A stretch of 64,000 bases of DNA from Xanthomonas sp. 3793 (lineage in GTDB: Bacteria > Pseudomonadota > Gammaproteobacteria > Xanthomonadales > Xanthomonadaceae). The stretch spans positions 62,001 to 126,000 of the forward strand of contig NZ_JANTYU010000002.1 of assembly GCF_024806835.1 (NCBI RefSeq), in the 5' to 3' direction. The stretch's first letter is position 1. Each line of letters begins with the position of its first letter. Below, in pieces: positions 16,903-24,969 of the stretch. The notes under the pieces were generated by a model. The model did no database searches, was not told where the DNA came from, and was given only the letters and a program-made list of their open reading frames with translations. The translations under genes and the position numbers were made by a program.

Positions 16903-17110
16903 GCTGTCAAACGAGGTGGCGGACGGTGCGCGGTTGACAGACCGGTCAACGGAACCGGCAGGCCCGAAGGCCTCCGCACACCGCCCGCCATAGAACTGGC
17001 TGGCAAACGCCCGCGACTGCACAGCGAGCGAAAAAAAAGCGCCGTGCATCGGTCGATGGGCGCTGGTGCGCCGTTGATTCAGGCTGTCAAACCCGGTCGC
17101 CGATTGTGCG
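16903..17110. repeat. Pair of 28-bp direct repeats in the early-operon leader
   Basis: Copies at 16903-16930 and 17083-17110 share the invariant first ten bases GCTGTCAAAC, GGT in the middle and the last five bases GTGCG (22 of 28 identical), 180 bp apart. They lie between the primase gene and the small genes downstream of it. Possible regulator-binding sites or Ash-like coding repeats. Confidence 0.6.
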
Positions 17111-17189
17111 GCGACGGAGTAATGGTTGCTCCGCTCCTGGGCGGATGTCAACGAAAATTTCTCAAAATCTCTCACACGTGCGAGCGCGC

Positions 17190-19886
17190 TCATTTTTGGA
17201 ACACCCAGCACTTCACAGTGGTGCCGACGCCGGTCAGATCGTCCTTGAGGACGGCACTGTTGACGGCTACGTTCGCGCCGATGAACTTGTGCCGGCGGGA
17301 GTCCCCGAGCAGCGCACGCAGCACCTTGAGATCAGGCACGGACTGGCTGAACTGCGAAGCACGCGCAGCGAAGTGATTGAGGTTGATTGCAATGCGCTGC
17401 GCGTCGCGGCTGTGGTTGACCACGGCTTTGCCGTGGCCGGTGGCTTCGAGGTATTCGTAGGCTTCCCAGAACTCGTTGACCATTGCGTGGTCCGCGCTGA
17501 TCGCCTTCTGCCTTTCCAGGGCCATGTCCAACAACGCGAGCCGCGTCTGCTCGACCATGTCGTCAGGCAGAGCGACGACCAGGCGCAGACAGTCGAACAG
17601 CGCCAGCATCTGCGCGTGGTTCTTGATGACACGCTCAAGGCGCAGATCCTGCTGCGCGCGCAGCTTGGCCTCGAAGACCTTCACACGCTCGGCGAACAGA
17701 TCGAGGATGGCACGCTCCTGGCGGATGGCGCGCACAAGGAAATGGCTGACTTCTTCGACCTGCAGCGCGTTGAGGTTGTCGGCCGCGATGCGGCTTTCGG
17801 TGGTGACCTGCGGCCGTTTGAAGTGCAGCTTCACGATGCGCGTGAGGATCGCCTCGCTGGCGTCCACCGCGGCGTTCTGGGTGATCACGATCGTGCCGCG
17901 AAACGGCGGCTCGTAAGTCTCGTTGCCGCCGTTGCGCACGCCACGGGTTGCCAGGGTGCCGCCGCCGAAGAAGTCCTTCAGTTCATCCCACTCGAACGTC
18001 TTGGAGTGCGCTTTGTCAGGCTCGCTGCGGTCGGCCTCCAGCAGGACGACGGGCATGCCGGACACCTGGCCCATGGCGCGCGCACGGCCGGCCTTGGACG
18101 ACTTGGCCGGGTCGAAGCCCTCGTAGTCCGAGCGGCCCAGCAGCTTCCATAGGAACGTCAGCAACGTGGTCTTGCCGGCGCCGGCCTCACCGGTGGCTTC
18201 CAGGAACGGAAAGCTCTTGTGCCCGGCGCGGATCTGCTCGGCGAACAACGAGCCAAACCAGAACGTCATGGCGACCATGCCGTGCGTGCCGAAGCATTGC
18301 CACAGCCAAGGCAGCCAGTCCACACGGAACGCCTCGGCGTCGCGTTGAATCTCCAACCGGATGGACTTCTGCGTGGTCTTCAAGCGCAGCTTGTCGAACT
18401 CGAAGTAGTCCTCTTCGTTGGCCGTCACCAGCTCGCCGTCGCGCACGGCCATATCGCCGAGCAGATAGGCGCGGTGTTCCTTGCTGTAGCCCACGAAGTC
18501 GATGGCGTCGACCTTCTTGATGGCCTCGGTCTGCTCCTCGATCAGGCGGTCCAACTGGTGGCCGGTACCGGTGAACATCGCGCCGGCCGCCAGAGAGATC
18601 AGGCGCTTTTTGAATTCGGACGCGCTGGAGACATGGCCACCGGTAAAGGTGCCCTTTACGCTGGGCTCGTCGTGCGGGAAATCGACGCGGAAGTAGTACC
18701 AGCTCTCATCCGTGACCTCCTGCCGCTGGAAATACAGTGCCTCCGGGTAGCAGTTGGCGATCTTCTGCACGGAACAGGCGGCGCGCTTGATCTTCCTCAG
18801 ATCCTCGGCAGCAACCTCGTCGCCGTCGTCGGCATCGATGTCGCCCAGCTTCTCCTTGCGCAGCTTGTCGAAGCGTTGCGTGTCGAAATCGAACCAGTAC
18901 AGGCGGGAGCGATATTCCAGCCAGAAGTCGTTGCGTCCGTCGTGCTCAAACATCAACAGGCCTTTGTCCACCGCCGTGCGGGCCACGAGCAGGTCACCCT
19001 GGTAGCGGGCTTCCTTGACGTCGTTGTCCCATTGCTTGGAATCGTCGGACGCGATCGCGCGCAGATGCAGGTCGTTCCAGTCGGTCTTCTTGCCGTCGCG
19101 CTGCACGATCTGCGCGGCCCGCGAGCCGAAGCCCAGCGCCGCTGCGCGCTTGATGTGCTTGTGCGTGTAGGCACGGGCACCTGGCTCGTTGTCCAGTGCC
19201 CACACGAGCGTCGGAAGATCGGCCATGCGTGCCTTGGCCAGCTCGCGCAGCGATTCTTCCGGAAATGCGTTGGAGGACATGGCCGACACTGCACACACGC
19301 CGTGCTGCAGGAGCGCGATCGCATCGAAGATGCCCTCGACGATCCACACCTCGCGCGCCGTCTGCATGGCTGTCAGCGATGCAGGCGCCGCCCACCACAC
19401 CCCTGCATAGCTCTGGCCTGGCGCAAAGCGCGCCTTCTGCTTGCCGAAGCGATGCGGACGATCGATCAGGCGCTCCCACCAGCCGCCCTTGCCCAGCGCA
19501 AAGCGCACAGTCGCAGTGCCCGCGCTGATCTTGCGATCGTAGTGGCTGTCCTGGGTGTAGAGGCCCTTCAGTGGCGCCAGGTCAAAGCCACGTGAGAACT
19601 GCAGGTATGCATCGGCCGCAGCGTTGGGAGCCGCAGCCGTTGGCTGGAAGCGCTTGGACCAGTCGTCGAACAGGTCGTCGTACAGATCCTTGACGTGCAG
19701 CTCGCGCCCGCACTTGGATTGGCGGCCGCACTTCACCACCCAAGGCTTGAGATGGTTGGTGTAAAGCTCTTTCTTGCCGCACGACGGGCACTTGCCGCCG
19801 CGCATGTACTCGGTACCACTACGGTGCTTGAGTCCGTAATCCCGTTCTAGCCGGGACAGCACCTGTTGCCGCAGATCCTCTTGCAT
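17190..19886 (-). CDS. Phage replicative primase-helicase (zinc ribbon, toprim, AAA ATPase)
   Basis: 898 residues from the ATG at 19886 (MQEDLRQQVLSRLERDYGLK). The N-terminal zinc ribbon is CPSCGKKELYTNH ... CGRQSKCGRELH. The toprim domain (about 190-300) has VWIVEGIFDAIALLQHG with the catalytic Glu and WALDNEPGARAY with the acidic pair. The C-terminal ATPase domain shows Walker A GEAGAGKTTLLTFLWKLLG, then VVLLEADR (Walker B) and a sensor ITQNAAVD. It should unwind and prime phage DNA. It replaces the P2 gene A rolling-circle initiator, which I do not find, and resembles P4 alpha in layout. Confidence 0.88.
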   Translation of the reverse strand: MQEDLRQQVLSRLERDYGLKHRSGTEYMRGGKCPSCGKKELYTNHLKPWVVKCGRQSKCGRELHVKDLYDDLFDDWSKRFQPTAAAPNAAADAYLQFSRGFDLAPLKGLYTQDSHYDRKISAGTATVRFALGKGGWWERLIDRPHRFGKQKARFAPGQSYAGVWWAAPASLTAMQTAREVWIVEGIFDAIALLQHGVCAVSAMSSNAFPEESLRELAKARMADLPTLVWALDNEPGARAYTHKHIKRAAALGFGSRAAQIVQRDGKKTDWNDLHLRAIASDDSKQWDNDVKEARYQGDLLVARTAVDKGLLMFEHDGRNDFWLEYRSRLYWFDFDTQRFDKLRKEKLGDIDADDGDEVAAEDLRKIKRAACSVQKIANCYPEALYFQRQEVTDESWYYFRVDFPHDEPSVKGTFTGGHVSSASEFKKRLISLAAGAMFTGTGHQLDRLIEEQTEAIKKVDAIDFVGYSKEHRAYLLGDMAVRDGELVTANEEDYFEFDKLRLKTTQKSIRLEIQRDAEAFRVDWLPWLWQCFGTHGMVAMTFWFGSLFAEQIRAGHKSFPFLEATGEAGAGKTTLLTFLWKLLGRSDYEGFDPAKSSKAGRARAMGQVSGMPVVLLEADRSEPDKAHSKTFEWDELKDFFGGGTLATRGVRNGGNETYEPPFRGTIVITQNAAVDASEAILTRIVKLHFKRPQVTTESRIAADNLNALQVEEVSHFLVRAIRQERAILDLFAERVKVFEAKLRAQQDLRLERVIKNHAQMLALFDCLRLVVALPDDMVEQTRLALLDMALERQKAISADHAMVNEFWEAYEYLEATGHGKAVVNHSRDAQRIAINLNHFAARASQFSQSVPDLKVLRALLGDSRRHKFIGANVAVNSAVLKDDLTGVGTTVKCWVFQK

Positions 19887-19894
19887 GTGCGTCC

Positions 19895-20107
19895 TTACGC
19901 GCCTGGCCGGCGCTGAAGCGCTGGCATGGCCGGAGTGCCGTCGAGCACGATGTAGGCACCGCCTGCCAGGCGGTGTGCTTCGATAGCAGCAGTTAGGGCT
20001 TGGGCCTCGGCGTGCTTGGCGCACGGACGGACACGCTGCGGCGCGTGCGCAGCGGTGTCGACAAAGCGCGGCTCCTGCGCGCTATACCAGCCACAGGGCG
20101 CCCTCAC
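19895..20107 (-). CDS. Small phage protein, unknown
   Basis: 70 residues from a GTG at 20107 overlapping the previous stop (GTGA). Contains RPCAKHAEAQALTAAIEAHRLAGGAYIVLDG. No family recognised. It ends eight bases before the primase-helicase start. Confidence 0.6.
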   Translation of the reverse strand: MRAPCGWYSAQEPRFVDTAAHAPQRVRPCAKHAEAQALTAAIEAHRLAGGAYIVLDGTPAMPALQRRPGA

Positions 20108-20382
20108 GCGTTCGCCCCGGTGCGCGGCGTGTTCGCGTGGAACAGCACCATGGCGGAGTCGGTCAGTGCCACGCGGCGCTCCTCGATGCAATCAGCAGTG
20201 AGCAAGTCGTGTTGCATGAGCTGTGCAATGACAACGGCGCCGAAGCGCTCCTGCGTATCGGCAGGCGCATCGCCACCGATGTAGCCATTCTCGGTCTGCA
20301 GCAGGCCGCCGTGCAGCAGCGCAACCTGCAGGCAAAGCTTCGCCGTGGGCGGCAGTGCCGCCCAGTCAAGGGTGTTTCGCAT
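20104..20382 (-). CDS. Small phage protein, unknown
   Basis: 92 residues from ATG at 20382 (MRNTLDWAALPPTAKLCLQV). Helical, with a segment resembling a winged-helix (LLTADCIEERRVALTDSAMVLF). Part of the early operon between the Ogr-like gene and the primase. Function unknown. Confidence 0.65.
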   Translation of the reverse strand: MRNTLDWAALPPTAKLCLQVALLHGGLLQTENGYIGGDAPADTQERFGAVVIAQLMQHDLLTADCIEERRVALTDSAMVLFHANTPRTGANA

Positions 20383-20391
20383 AGGGGTGCC

Positions 20392-20712
20392 TCAGATGAG
20401 TGGGAAGACCGGCTCCCCGCCGGTGGTGATCAGATCGAGCTGACGGTCGCCGAGCGTCTCGCGGTAGGCCTGGAGGGCCAGGGCGCGTTCAAACGCGGGT
20501 GTGGGCGGCAATTCACTGTGTGCGGTCGGGACGCCGCTTGGACTGGCGATACCGGTGAGCTCTGAGTGGCCGGTGTAGGTCGCTCCACACATCGGGTTCT
20601 CGCAAACATAGGAGTCGTGCCGCAGGTACTTGTGCGCCAGCGAACTGGTGCGCTTGATCAGCCTGCTGCTGCAGGCCTCGCAACTGAAAACAACCTTCTT
20701 CCGACCGAACAT
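20392..20712 (-). CDS. ogr: Ogr/Delta-like zinc-finger late gene activator
   Basis: 106 residues from the ATG at 20712, which has AGGGGG five bases upstream; a GTG at 20718 is an alternative. CEACSSRLIKRTSSLAHKYLRHDSYVCENPMCGATYTGHSEL has the CxxC-n-CxxxxC arrangement and the following aromatic/His-Ser-Glu segment of the P2 Ogr and P4 Delta family. These proteins bind sites upstream of late promoters and recruit RNA polymerase through its alpha subunit. In P2 ogr lies next to gene D; here it is in the early operon. Confidence 0.9.
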   Translation of the reverse strand: MFGRKKVVFSCEACSSRLIKRTSSLAHKYLRHDSYVCENPMCGATYTGHSELTGIASPSGVPTAHSELPPTPAFERALALQAYRETLGDRQLDLITTGGEPVFPLI

Positions 20713-20714
20713 GC

Positions 20715-20972
20715 TCACCCCCTTGAGCTCTTGGCGGTTGGGATTTGTGTGGCACTATTAGGTGGTTCCTTGAGACCCAATGCGACTGCCGCTTTATGCG
20801 ACTCGCCGTATTTGCCTTGGGAACGGCCACGGAGCAGGTCATGCACGATCGACCGATCCACGCCGTTCTGTCTGGCGAATGCCGAGACCGTGATGCCATT
20901 TGCTTCGAGCCACTGCCGCGCCTGTTCTGGGCTGCGGGGCGTGAACTGCTGCATTTGACTCTTCCGGGGCAT
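20715..20972 (-). CDS. HTH regulator, Cox/Apl-like
   Basis: 85 residues from ATG at 20972. The central ITVSAFARQNGVDRSIVHDLL is a helix-turn-helix of the Cro/XRE type with a short C-terminal tail. It is divergently transcribed from the repressor at 21044 and is the first gene of the early operon, the position of cox in P2 or apl in 186. Expected role: repress the lysogenic promoter and help excision. The functional name is inferred from position. Confidence 0.75.
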   Translation of the reverse strand: MPRKSQMQQFTPRSPEQARQWLEANGITVSAFARQNGVDRSIVHDLLRGRSQGKYGESHKAAVALGLKEPPNSATQIPTAKSSRG

Positions 20973-20997
20973 GTGGCGGTTCCGTCTACTTTTGGGA

Positions 20998-21026
20998 ATT
21001 TTGTGGACTTAACTCAACATTGTCAA
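20998..21026 (-). promoter_or_regulatory. Early promoter of the minus-strand regulator/replication operon
   Basis: Reading the minus strand: -35 TTGACA (21026-21021), 17-base spacer, -10 CAAAAT (21003-20998), 25 bases before the ATG at 20972. The region also covers the upstream sequence of the divergent repressor, so its operator must be in or near here. Confidence 0.6.
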
Positions 21027-21043
21027 GTAAGGAAATGCCTGTA

Positions 21044-21481
21044 ATGACCGTAGGGAAACGCCTGAAGGAAGAGCGCAAGCGACTTGGCCTGACGCAGGAC
21101 GAGATGGCTGTGCAACTCGGCCTCACGCGCTACGCGCAACTGAACTTCGAGAAAGACATCAATCTGCCTGGCGGAGCTTATCTACTGGCCGCGCTAGACC
21201 GTGGCGTTGATGTCATGTACGTGCTGTCTGGACATCGGGCGCAGTTGGATCCCGCCGACAGGCTTTTGCTATCTGCGTTCAAAGACGCGTCACCGGCTGC
21301 ACGCAACGCTGTGCTTGCTGCATTGGGTTTTTCGGCCGATGCCTCGTCTTCCAAGGCTAGCCCCGGCCCTGTCTTATCGTTCAACAACAACGAAATCGGC
21401 TCCGTGATTTCTACCAACGCACCGATCGATCAGAGCAACATGCAGATTACTGTTGGCGGACGTAAAAAAAAGAAGTCCTGA
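21044..21481 (+). CDS. Phage repressor, XRE family (C/CI-like)
   Basis: 145 residues from the ATG at 21044, with AAGGA nine bases upstream; an ATG at 21035 and a TTG at 21020 are in frame. The N-terminal HTH is TVGKRLKEERKRLGLTQDEMAVQLGLTRYAQLNFE. A linker and a short C-terminal domain follow, ending in a lysine run. There is no S24 peptidase motif, so it is unlikely to be RecA-cleavable. It faces the Cox-like gene across about 70 bases, forming the genetic switch. Confidence 0.88.
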   Translation: MTVGKRLKEERKRLGLTQDEMAVQLGLTRYAQLNFEKDINLPGGAYLLAALDRGVDVMYVLSGHRAQLDPADRLLLSAFKDASPAARNAVLAALGFSADASSSKASPGPVLSFNNNEIGSVISTNAPIDQSNMQITVGGRKKKKS

Positions 21482-21794
21482 TCAACTTAAACATAGGACA
21501 GCTGGTCCTCGCAAAAGAGTGCGTTATCGGCAGCGGCCGGCAGACGTTTAGATGCTGAGAACCGCAAGGCAGAGTAGGTATGAAAAAAGCCGCCGGTGTT
21601 TGGCCGGCAGCTCTAAGGGTATCGGCGCATTGCTCCGTGCGATCGAGTGGCAACCATCCTGGCGGCACGAGATGACCTGACATCCGTGACTAGAATTGCT
21701 TAGGGAATCGCTAGTGACTATAGGAGAACTGCCAACTGACTAGTAGGAAATTAACTAGTTCTTGTAAAGTTTTGCGTTGTTGATGAAGTGACAT
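21482..21794. other. Intergenic stretch after the repressor
   Basis: No convincing gene. A 31-codon frame starts at 21580 (MKKAAGVWPAALRVSAHC...). It contains a GCCGG-n6-CCGGC-type hairpin and resembles small Ash-like peptides of P2/P4-like elements, but coding is unproven. From about 21700 base composition turns AT-rich with two ACTAGT palindromes, marking the border of the next accessory cassette. Confidence 0.5.
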
Positions 21795-22559
21795 CTAAAA
21801 ATTAGTGAAATCACGCGCCCACGAAATTTCTTTTTCCGACGGCGAGTATTGATATGCTTCGCGATTCTCTAAGTTTATCTCAACTCTTGACCAATAGCGC
21901 GGTCTATTTATTATGTCGAGAAAAAGCAATTCGCAAGTTACATAAGCCATCCAGACGGCAGATGAAATAAAGTGGAGGTTCAATTTGAGCTGTTCGTTGG
22001 ACTCCGAGTATTCTCGAATTGGTGTTAATTGTTTATGGAGATTCCCTATGTGGCTAAATTCATCGCTATAGAAGCCGTACATATGCCCAAATGGAGGGAA
22101 TACTACCTTTGCGCTCTTTATCGCATTCGATGACTTGAAATTATCAGCTTTGTAAGACGGCAGGTCATTTTGATTTTGCACCAGATGCAAAATGACCGCC
22201 AAGGATTCAAAGCTAGATCTAAGAATTATTCCGGGTTGTAGCACAAATCCGCCCCTAAGCAATAGGGTCGCCGCACAAATAGTATTGAGTGCATTAAAAA
22301 GGAGCTCGCCGCAGGCAGTCCGCAATTCATCTTCCTCACGCCCCGCCTGAATAAGCCCCGTCATTAAGAGGGCGGAACACTTAGCGAACTGCTCACTTAT
22401 CTTGAGCAAGGCATCTTCATGAATTTTATCAAACGAGAGGCCAATCCGTGTTGCATCTCGCGTTATTTGATTTACAAGTACAGTATTTTTTATCTCGGTG
22501 ACCCTGCCATTAGCTGGGTCAACTACGATCGCGCATACATCGGATTTTTCTGAATTCAT
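21795..22559 (-). CDS. Accessory helical protein, DUF5677-like
   Basis: 254 residues from the ATG at 22559 (MNSEKSDVCAIVVDPANG) with AAGGA nine bases upstream. The all-helical middle segment (CGELLFNALNTICAATLLLRGG, then a second run from IILRSSFESLAVILHLVQN) resembles DUF5677-type proteins of unknown function, but this is only a pattern-level match. The gene starts six bases after the stop of the TIR-like gene, so the two form one operon. AT-rich composition and position between the repressor and tail gene D mark it as a cargo gene, plausibly the partner of an antiphage module. Confidence 0.6.
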   Translation of the reverse strand: MNSEKSDVCAIVVDPANGRVTEIKNTVLVNQITRDATRIGLSFDKIHEDALLKISEQFAKCSALLMTGLIQAGREEDELRTACGELLFNALNTICAATLLLRGGFVLQPGIILRSSFESLAVILHLVQNQNDLPSYKADNFKSSNAIKSAKVVFPPFGHMYGFYSDEFSHIGNLHKQLTPIREYSESNEQLKLNLHFISSAVWMAYVTCELLFLDIINRPRYWSRVEINLENREAYQYSPSEKEISWARDFTNF

Positions 22560-22564
22560 TGGTG

Positions 22565-23482
22565 TCAATCCTTGAGGTAGCCTACTGCACTCATTTCTTT
22601 TTTCAACTCTTCTTTCCACCGCCCTGCTGCATCCAATTGAACGTACACAACACCACTAATATCGTTGGGTGTTTCCAGCTCGCCCTTAACGACGGCTGCC
22701 ACTCTTGATCGACTTAGCTTTCCAATAAGATAGCCATGTTCGAACACTACGTTCTGGCGTGCGCGAAATGAAGAGGCCAACGCACCTACCTTGGCCCCCA
22801 CGTCGCATGGTGTATATAAGACTATGCCAAATCCGACATTTGAATAATGCTCGATCTTCTCAATAATTGTGCGGCCCGAGCTAGCTTGCATGTGCAATAT
22901 GATAGGTTCCAGTTTCAAGCTCGAAATAAAATCTGACATCTCAAGTTTGGCTAATTCATCATGCCCATGAACTATGAATACTTGCTTCTTGTTGAACTCG
23001 CCTGGCGGGCTGGGTATTTTCGGCGGGTATGTTGATTCGCTGCTTATAAAGCTCTGTGAAGCTTGTATATGGTTCTGTGTTATATAGCCTTTGCGCAGTA
23101 AAATATCTAGAATTGGCTCATCTTTAACGGCCCAGTGCGTTCTTGAGAGCTCCCATCTTCCCAAGTCGATTTCTGACCTGATATTTTCGATAGCACCCCT
23201 CGGTAACGCTGGAATACTGGGGTCAAATTCAAAGCGAATCAGCACGGTAGACTGACGCAATCTAATTTCTGTTATCTTTCCAATTCTCGATTCTTCAGCT
23301 TCGTTCTCGATAACGAATAGCGTAACGAACCCTTTCAGCTCTTGAATCATTTCAGGGCTTAGATTTCTATAGCGCTCGCTAATTTCATCAGCGGTGTATT
23401 CAGTGGCAACGCGATTCCTGTCTAGTTCGCAGAAATTGTCCGTCAAGATGTCTGGATTGGAGGAGATTACCAAGTTAAACAT
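22565..23482 (-). CDS. TIR-like nucleotide-binding protein (PF10137 type), putative defence effector
   Basis: 305 residues from the ATG at 23482, which has AAGGA six bases upstream; an ATG at 23488 abuts the ribosome site. The C-terminal domain (from about residue 165) matches the predicted nucleotide-binding TIR-like family: KQVFIVHGHDELAKLEMSDF, then LEPIILHMQASSGRTIIEKI, then GFGIVLYTPCDVGAK, RARQNVVFEHGYLIGKLSRSR, and DISGVVYVQLDAAGRWK. The Glu in VVFEHGYLIG occupies the catalytic NADase position of TIR folds. The N-terminal 160 residues may be the sensor. Such proteins degrade NAD or its derivatives in abortive infection. Paired with the downstream DUF5677-like gene. Confidence 0.85.
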   Translation of the reverse strand: MFNLVISSNPDILTDNFCELDRNRVATEYTADEISERYRNLSPEMIQELKGFVTLFVIENEAEESRIGKITEIRLRQSTVLIRFEFDPSIPALPRGAIENIRSEIDLGRWELSRTHWAVKDEPILDILLRKGYITQNHIQASQSFISSESTYPPKIPSPPGEFNKKQVFIVHGHDELAKLEMSDFISSLKLEPIILHMQASSGRTIIEKIEHYSNVGFGIVLYTPCDVGAKVGALASSFRARQNVVFEHGYLIGKLSRSRVAAVVKGELETPNDISGVVYVQLDAAGRWKEELKKEMSAVGYLKD

Positions 23483-23572
23483 GTCCATCCTTGTCGTTAT
23501 ATTGCGATTGCGTGGCGGCCTAAATCAATATCGGCTAGATGCCACCATAACCAAATTAATGTACTGAATGCA

Positions 23573-24559
23573 CTAGCTGAGTACGCTTTCCAGTACTACA
23601 GAGCTCTTAAACCCACTAACGTCGATTGTGTGCGCTGCTTTTGCAACTAACCATGTTTGGGCATCTATTTCAGGTTTGAAGCCGACTACAGCAATGATTT
23701 GCTCCGGAAATATCTCAGCACGTCCGATCGCCAGCGTGTAGTCAAACTTCGCCAAGCCGCGTTTCACCCGCTCCAGCTCCGCATGCGCATGCTGGCGCGC
23801 CGTTGCTTCATCTGCATACGACTCGCGCAGGCGCTTGGCGTTATCGTCTGTGCCCACCAGCACCGACTGCCGCCGCGCTTTGCCTTTGTCCACCCAGTAC
23901 GCACGCACGCCGGTGTAGGCATCGCGGTCGGCAACGGAGTAGCGGTGTTGGTCGCCATCGCGACGCGTCAGGGTGACGGTAGGCAGTGGCTTGCCGGTCG
24001 CTGTAGTGCCGGCGCCGATCGGCGCAAACACCAACGCACCTCCCTTCACCGTTGCCACCGCATCGAAGCGCTGCCCCAGGCGGGTGAGCAAATTCATGTC
24101 GCTCTCGTTGGCCTGGTCAAGATGGGGCAGCTTGGTGCGTGCCAGCGCCTCGGCGACGCGCGGTGTCAGTCCATGCTCGCCGGCAAGCGTGTTGAGCACC
24201 GCGCCGAGCGTGGTGTTGTGCCAGCTGCGTTCGCGCCGCGTGCGCATGTCGGCAGTGAGGTCTGCGCTACGCGCGCGCACAGTGATGATGTCCGGCGCAC
24301 CGCTGTATTCCACTTCGTCCACGATGAACCTGCCTTTGTCGACCAGGCCGGTGTCTTTCCAGCCCAAGGCTACGGCCAAGCGCACGCCGCGTTTGGGCAG
24401 CGCCATCTTGCCGTCGTGATCGTGGATGCGCAGATCCAGTTGGTCGGCTTCGCCGCCTCGGCATTCGGTGAGGGTGAGGTCGAGCAGGCGCGGAGCGATG
24501 CGCTCGGTGAGGTCGCTGCCATCGAGCACCACGCGCCATTGCGGAATGGGGTATCTCAT
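23573..24559 (-). CDS. D: Tail protein D, baseplate hub (P2 gpD-like)
   Basis: 328 residues. P2 gpD forms the central hub under the tail tube (T4 gp27-like). RYPIPQWRVVLDGSDLTERI at the start, the GWKDTGLVDKGRFIVDEVEYSG segment and the C-terminal region FPEQIIAVVGFKPEIDAQTWLVAKAAHTID are typical of phage late control D proteins. Its start overlaps the gpU stop by 4 bases. Last gene of the FI-D tail operon; cargo genes follow. Confidence 0.92.
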   Translation of the reverse strand: MRYPIPQWRVVLDGSDLTERIAPRLLDLTLTECRGGEADQLDLRIHDHDGKMALPKRGVRLAVALGWKDTGLVDKGRFIVDEVEYSGAPDIITVRARSADLTADMRTRRERSWHNTTLGAVLNTLAGEHGLTPRVAEALARTKLPHLDQANESDMNLLTRLGQRFDAVATVKGGALVFAPIGAGTTATGKPLPTVTLTRRDGDQHRYSVADRDAYTGVRAYWVDKGKARRQSVLVGTDDNAKRLRESYADEATARQHAHAELERVKRGLAKFDYTLAIGRAEIFPEQIIAVVGFKPEIDAQTWLVAKAAHTIDVSGFKSSVVLESVLS

Positions 24560-24957
24560 GCGGCGGTCGCCTCGGGCGCAATGTCGTCGGTGCGGCGCAG
24601 GCTCAGTTGAAACTCGACACGGCGTGGCGTGCCATCCGGGAAGAACAGCGAGGCCGTCTCGTTGACCGCCAGCAGCACATACGGCCCATACACCCAGCCG
24701 GTGCCATCAACCAGCGGCAACGGCTCGCCGGCGGCTGCGAGTCTGCGCAGCGTGGTCAGAGACCCACGCGAGCCGGTCAGGTCCGGTGCGATCAAGCCTG
24801 ATAGCTCGATGGTTTCATCGCCTGGGCCCAGGAACTGGCTGGCCGCTCGCGCGCCGACGCGATCGCTGGTGGCGTGGCGCCAACTCATCTGCCGCTGCAG
24901 CTGCAGATAGGCGGCGCTATCGAGGGCAAACACAAACGTGCCGTAGGACATCATCAT
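24556..24957 (-). CDS. U: Tail terminator-like protein U (P2 gpU)
   Basis: 133 residues. P2 gpU-type: short protein needed for tail completion. SYGTFVFALDSAAYLQLQRQMSWRH and GPYVLLAVNETASLFFPDGTPRRVEFQLSLRR are family features. Three consecutive Met codons leave the start uncertain by two residues. Lies between tape measure and gpD in the standard order T-U-D. Confidence 0.92.
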   Translation of the reverse strand: MMMSYGTFVFALDSAAYLQLQRQMSWRHATSDRVGARAASQFLGPGDETIELSGLIAPDLTGSRGSLTTLRRLAAAGEPLPLVDGTGWVYGPYVLLAVNETASLFFPDGTPRRVEFQLSLRRTDDIAPEATAA

Positions 24958-24969
24958 CGGGGTGGATCC

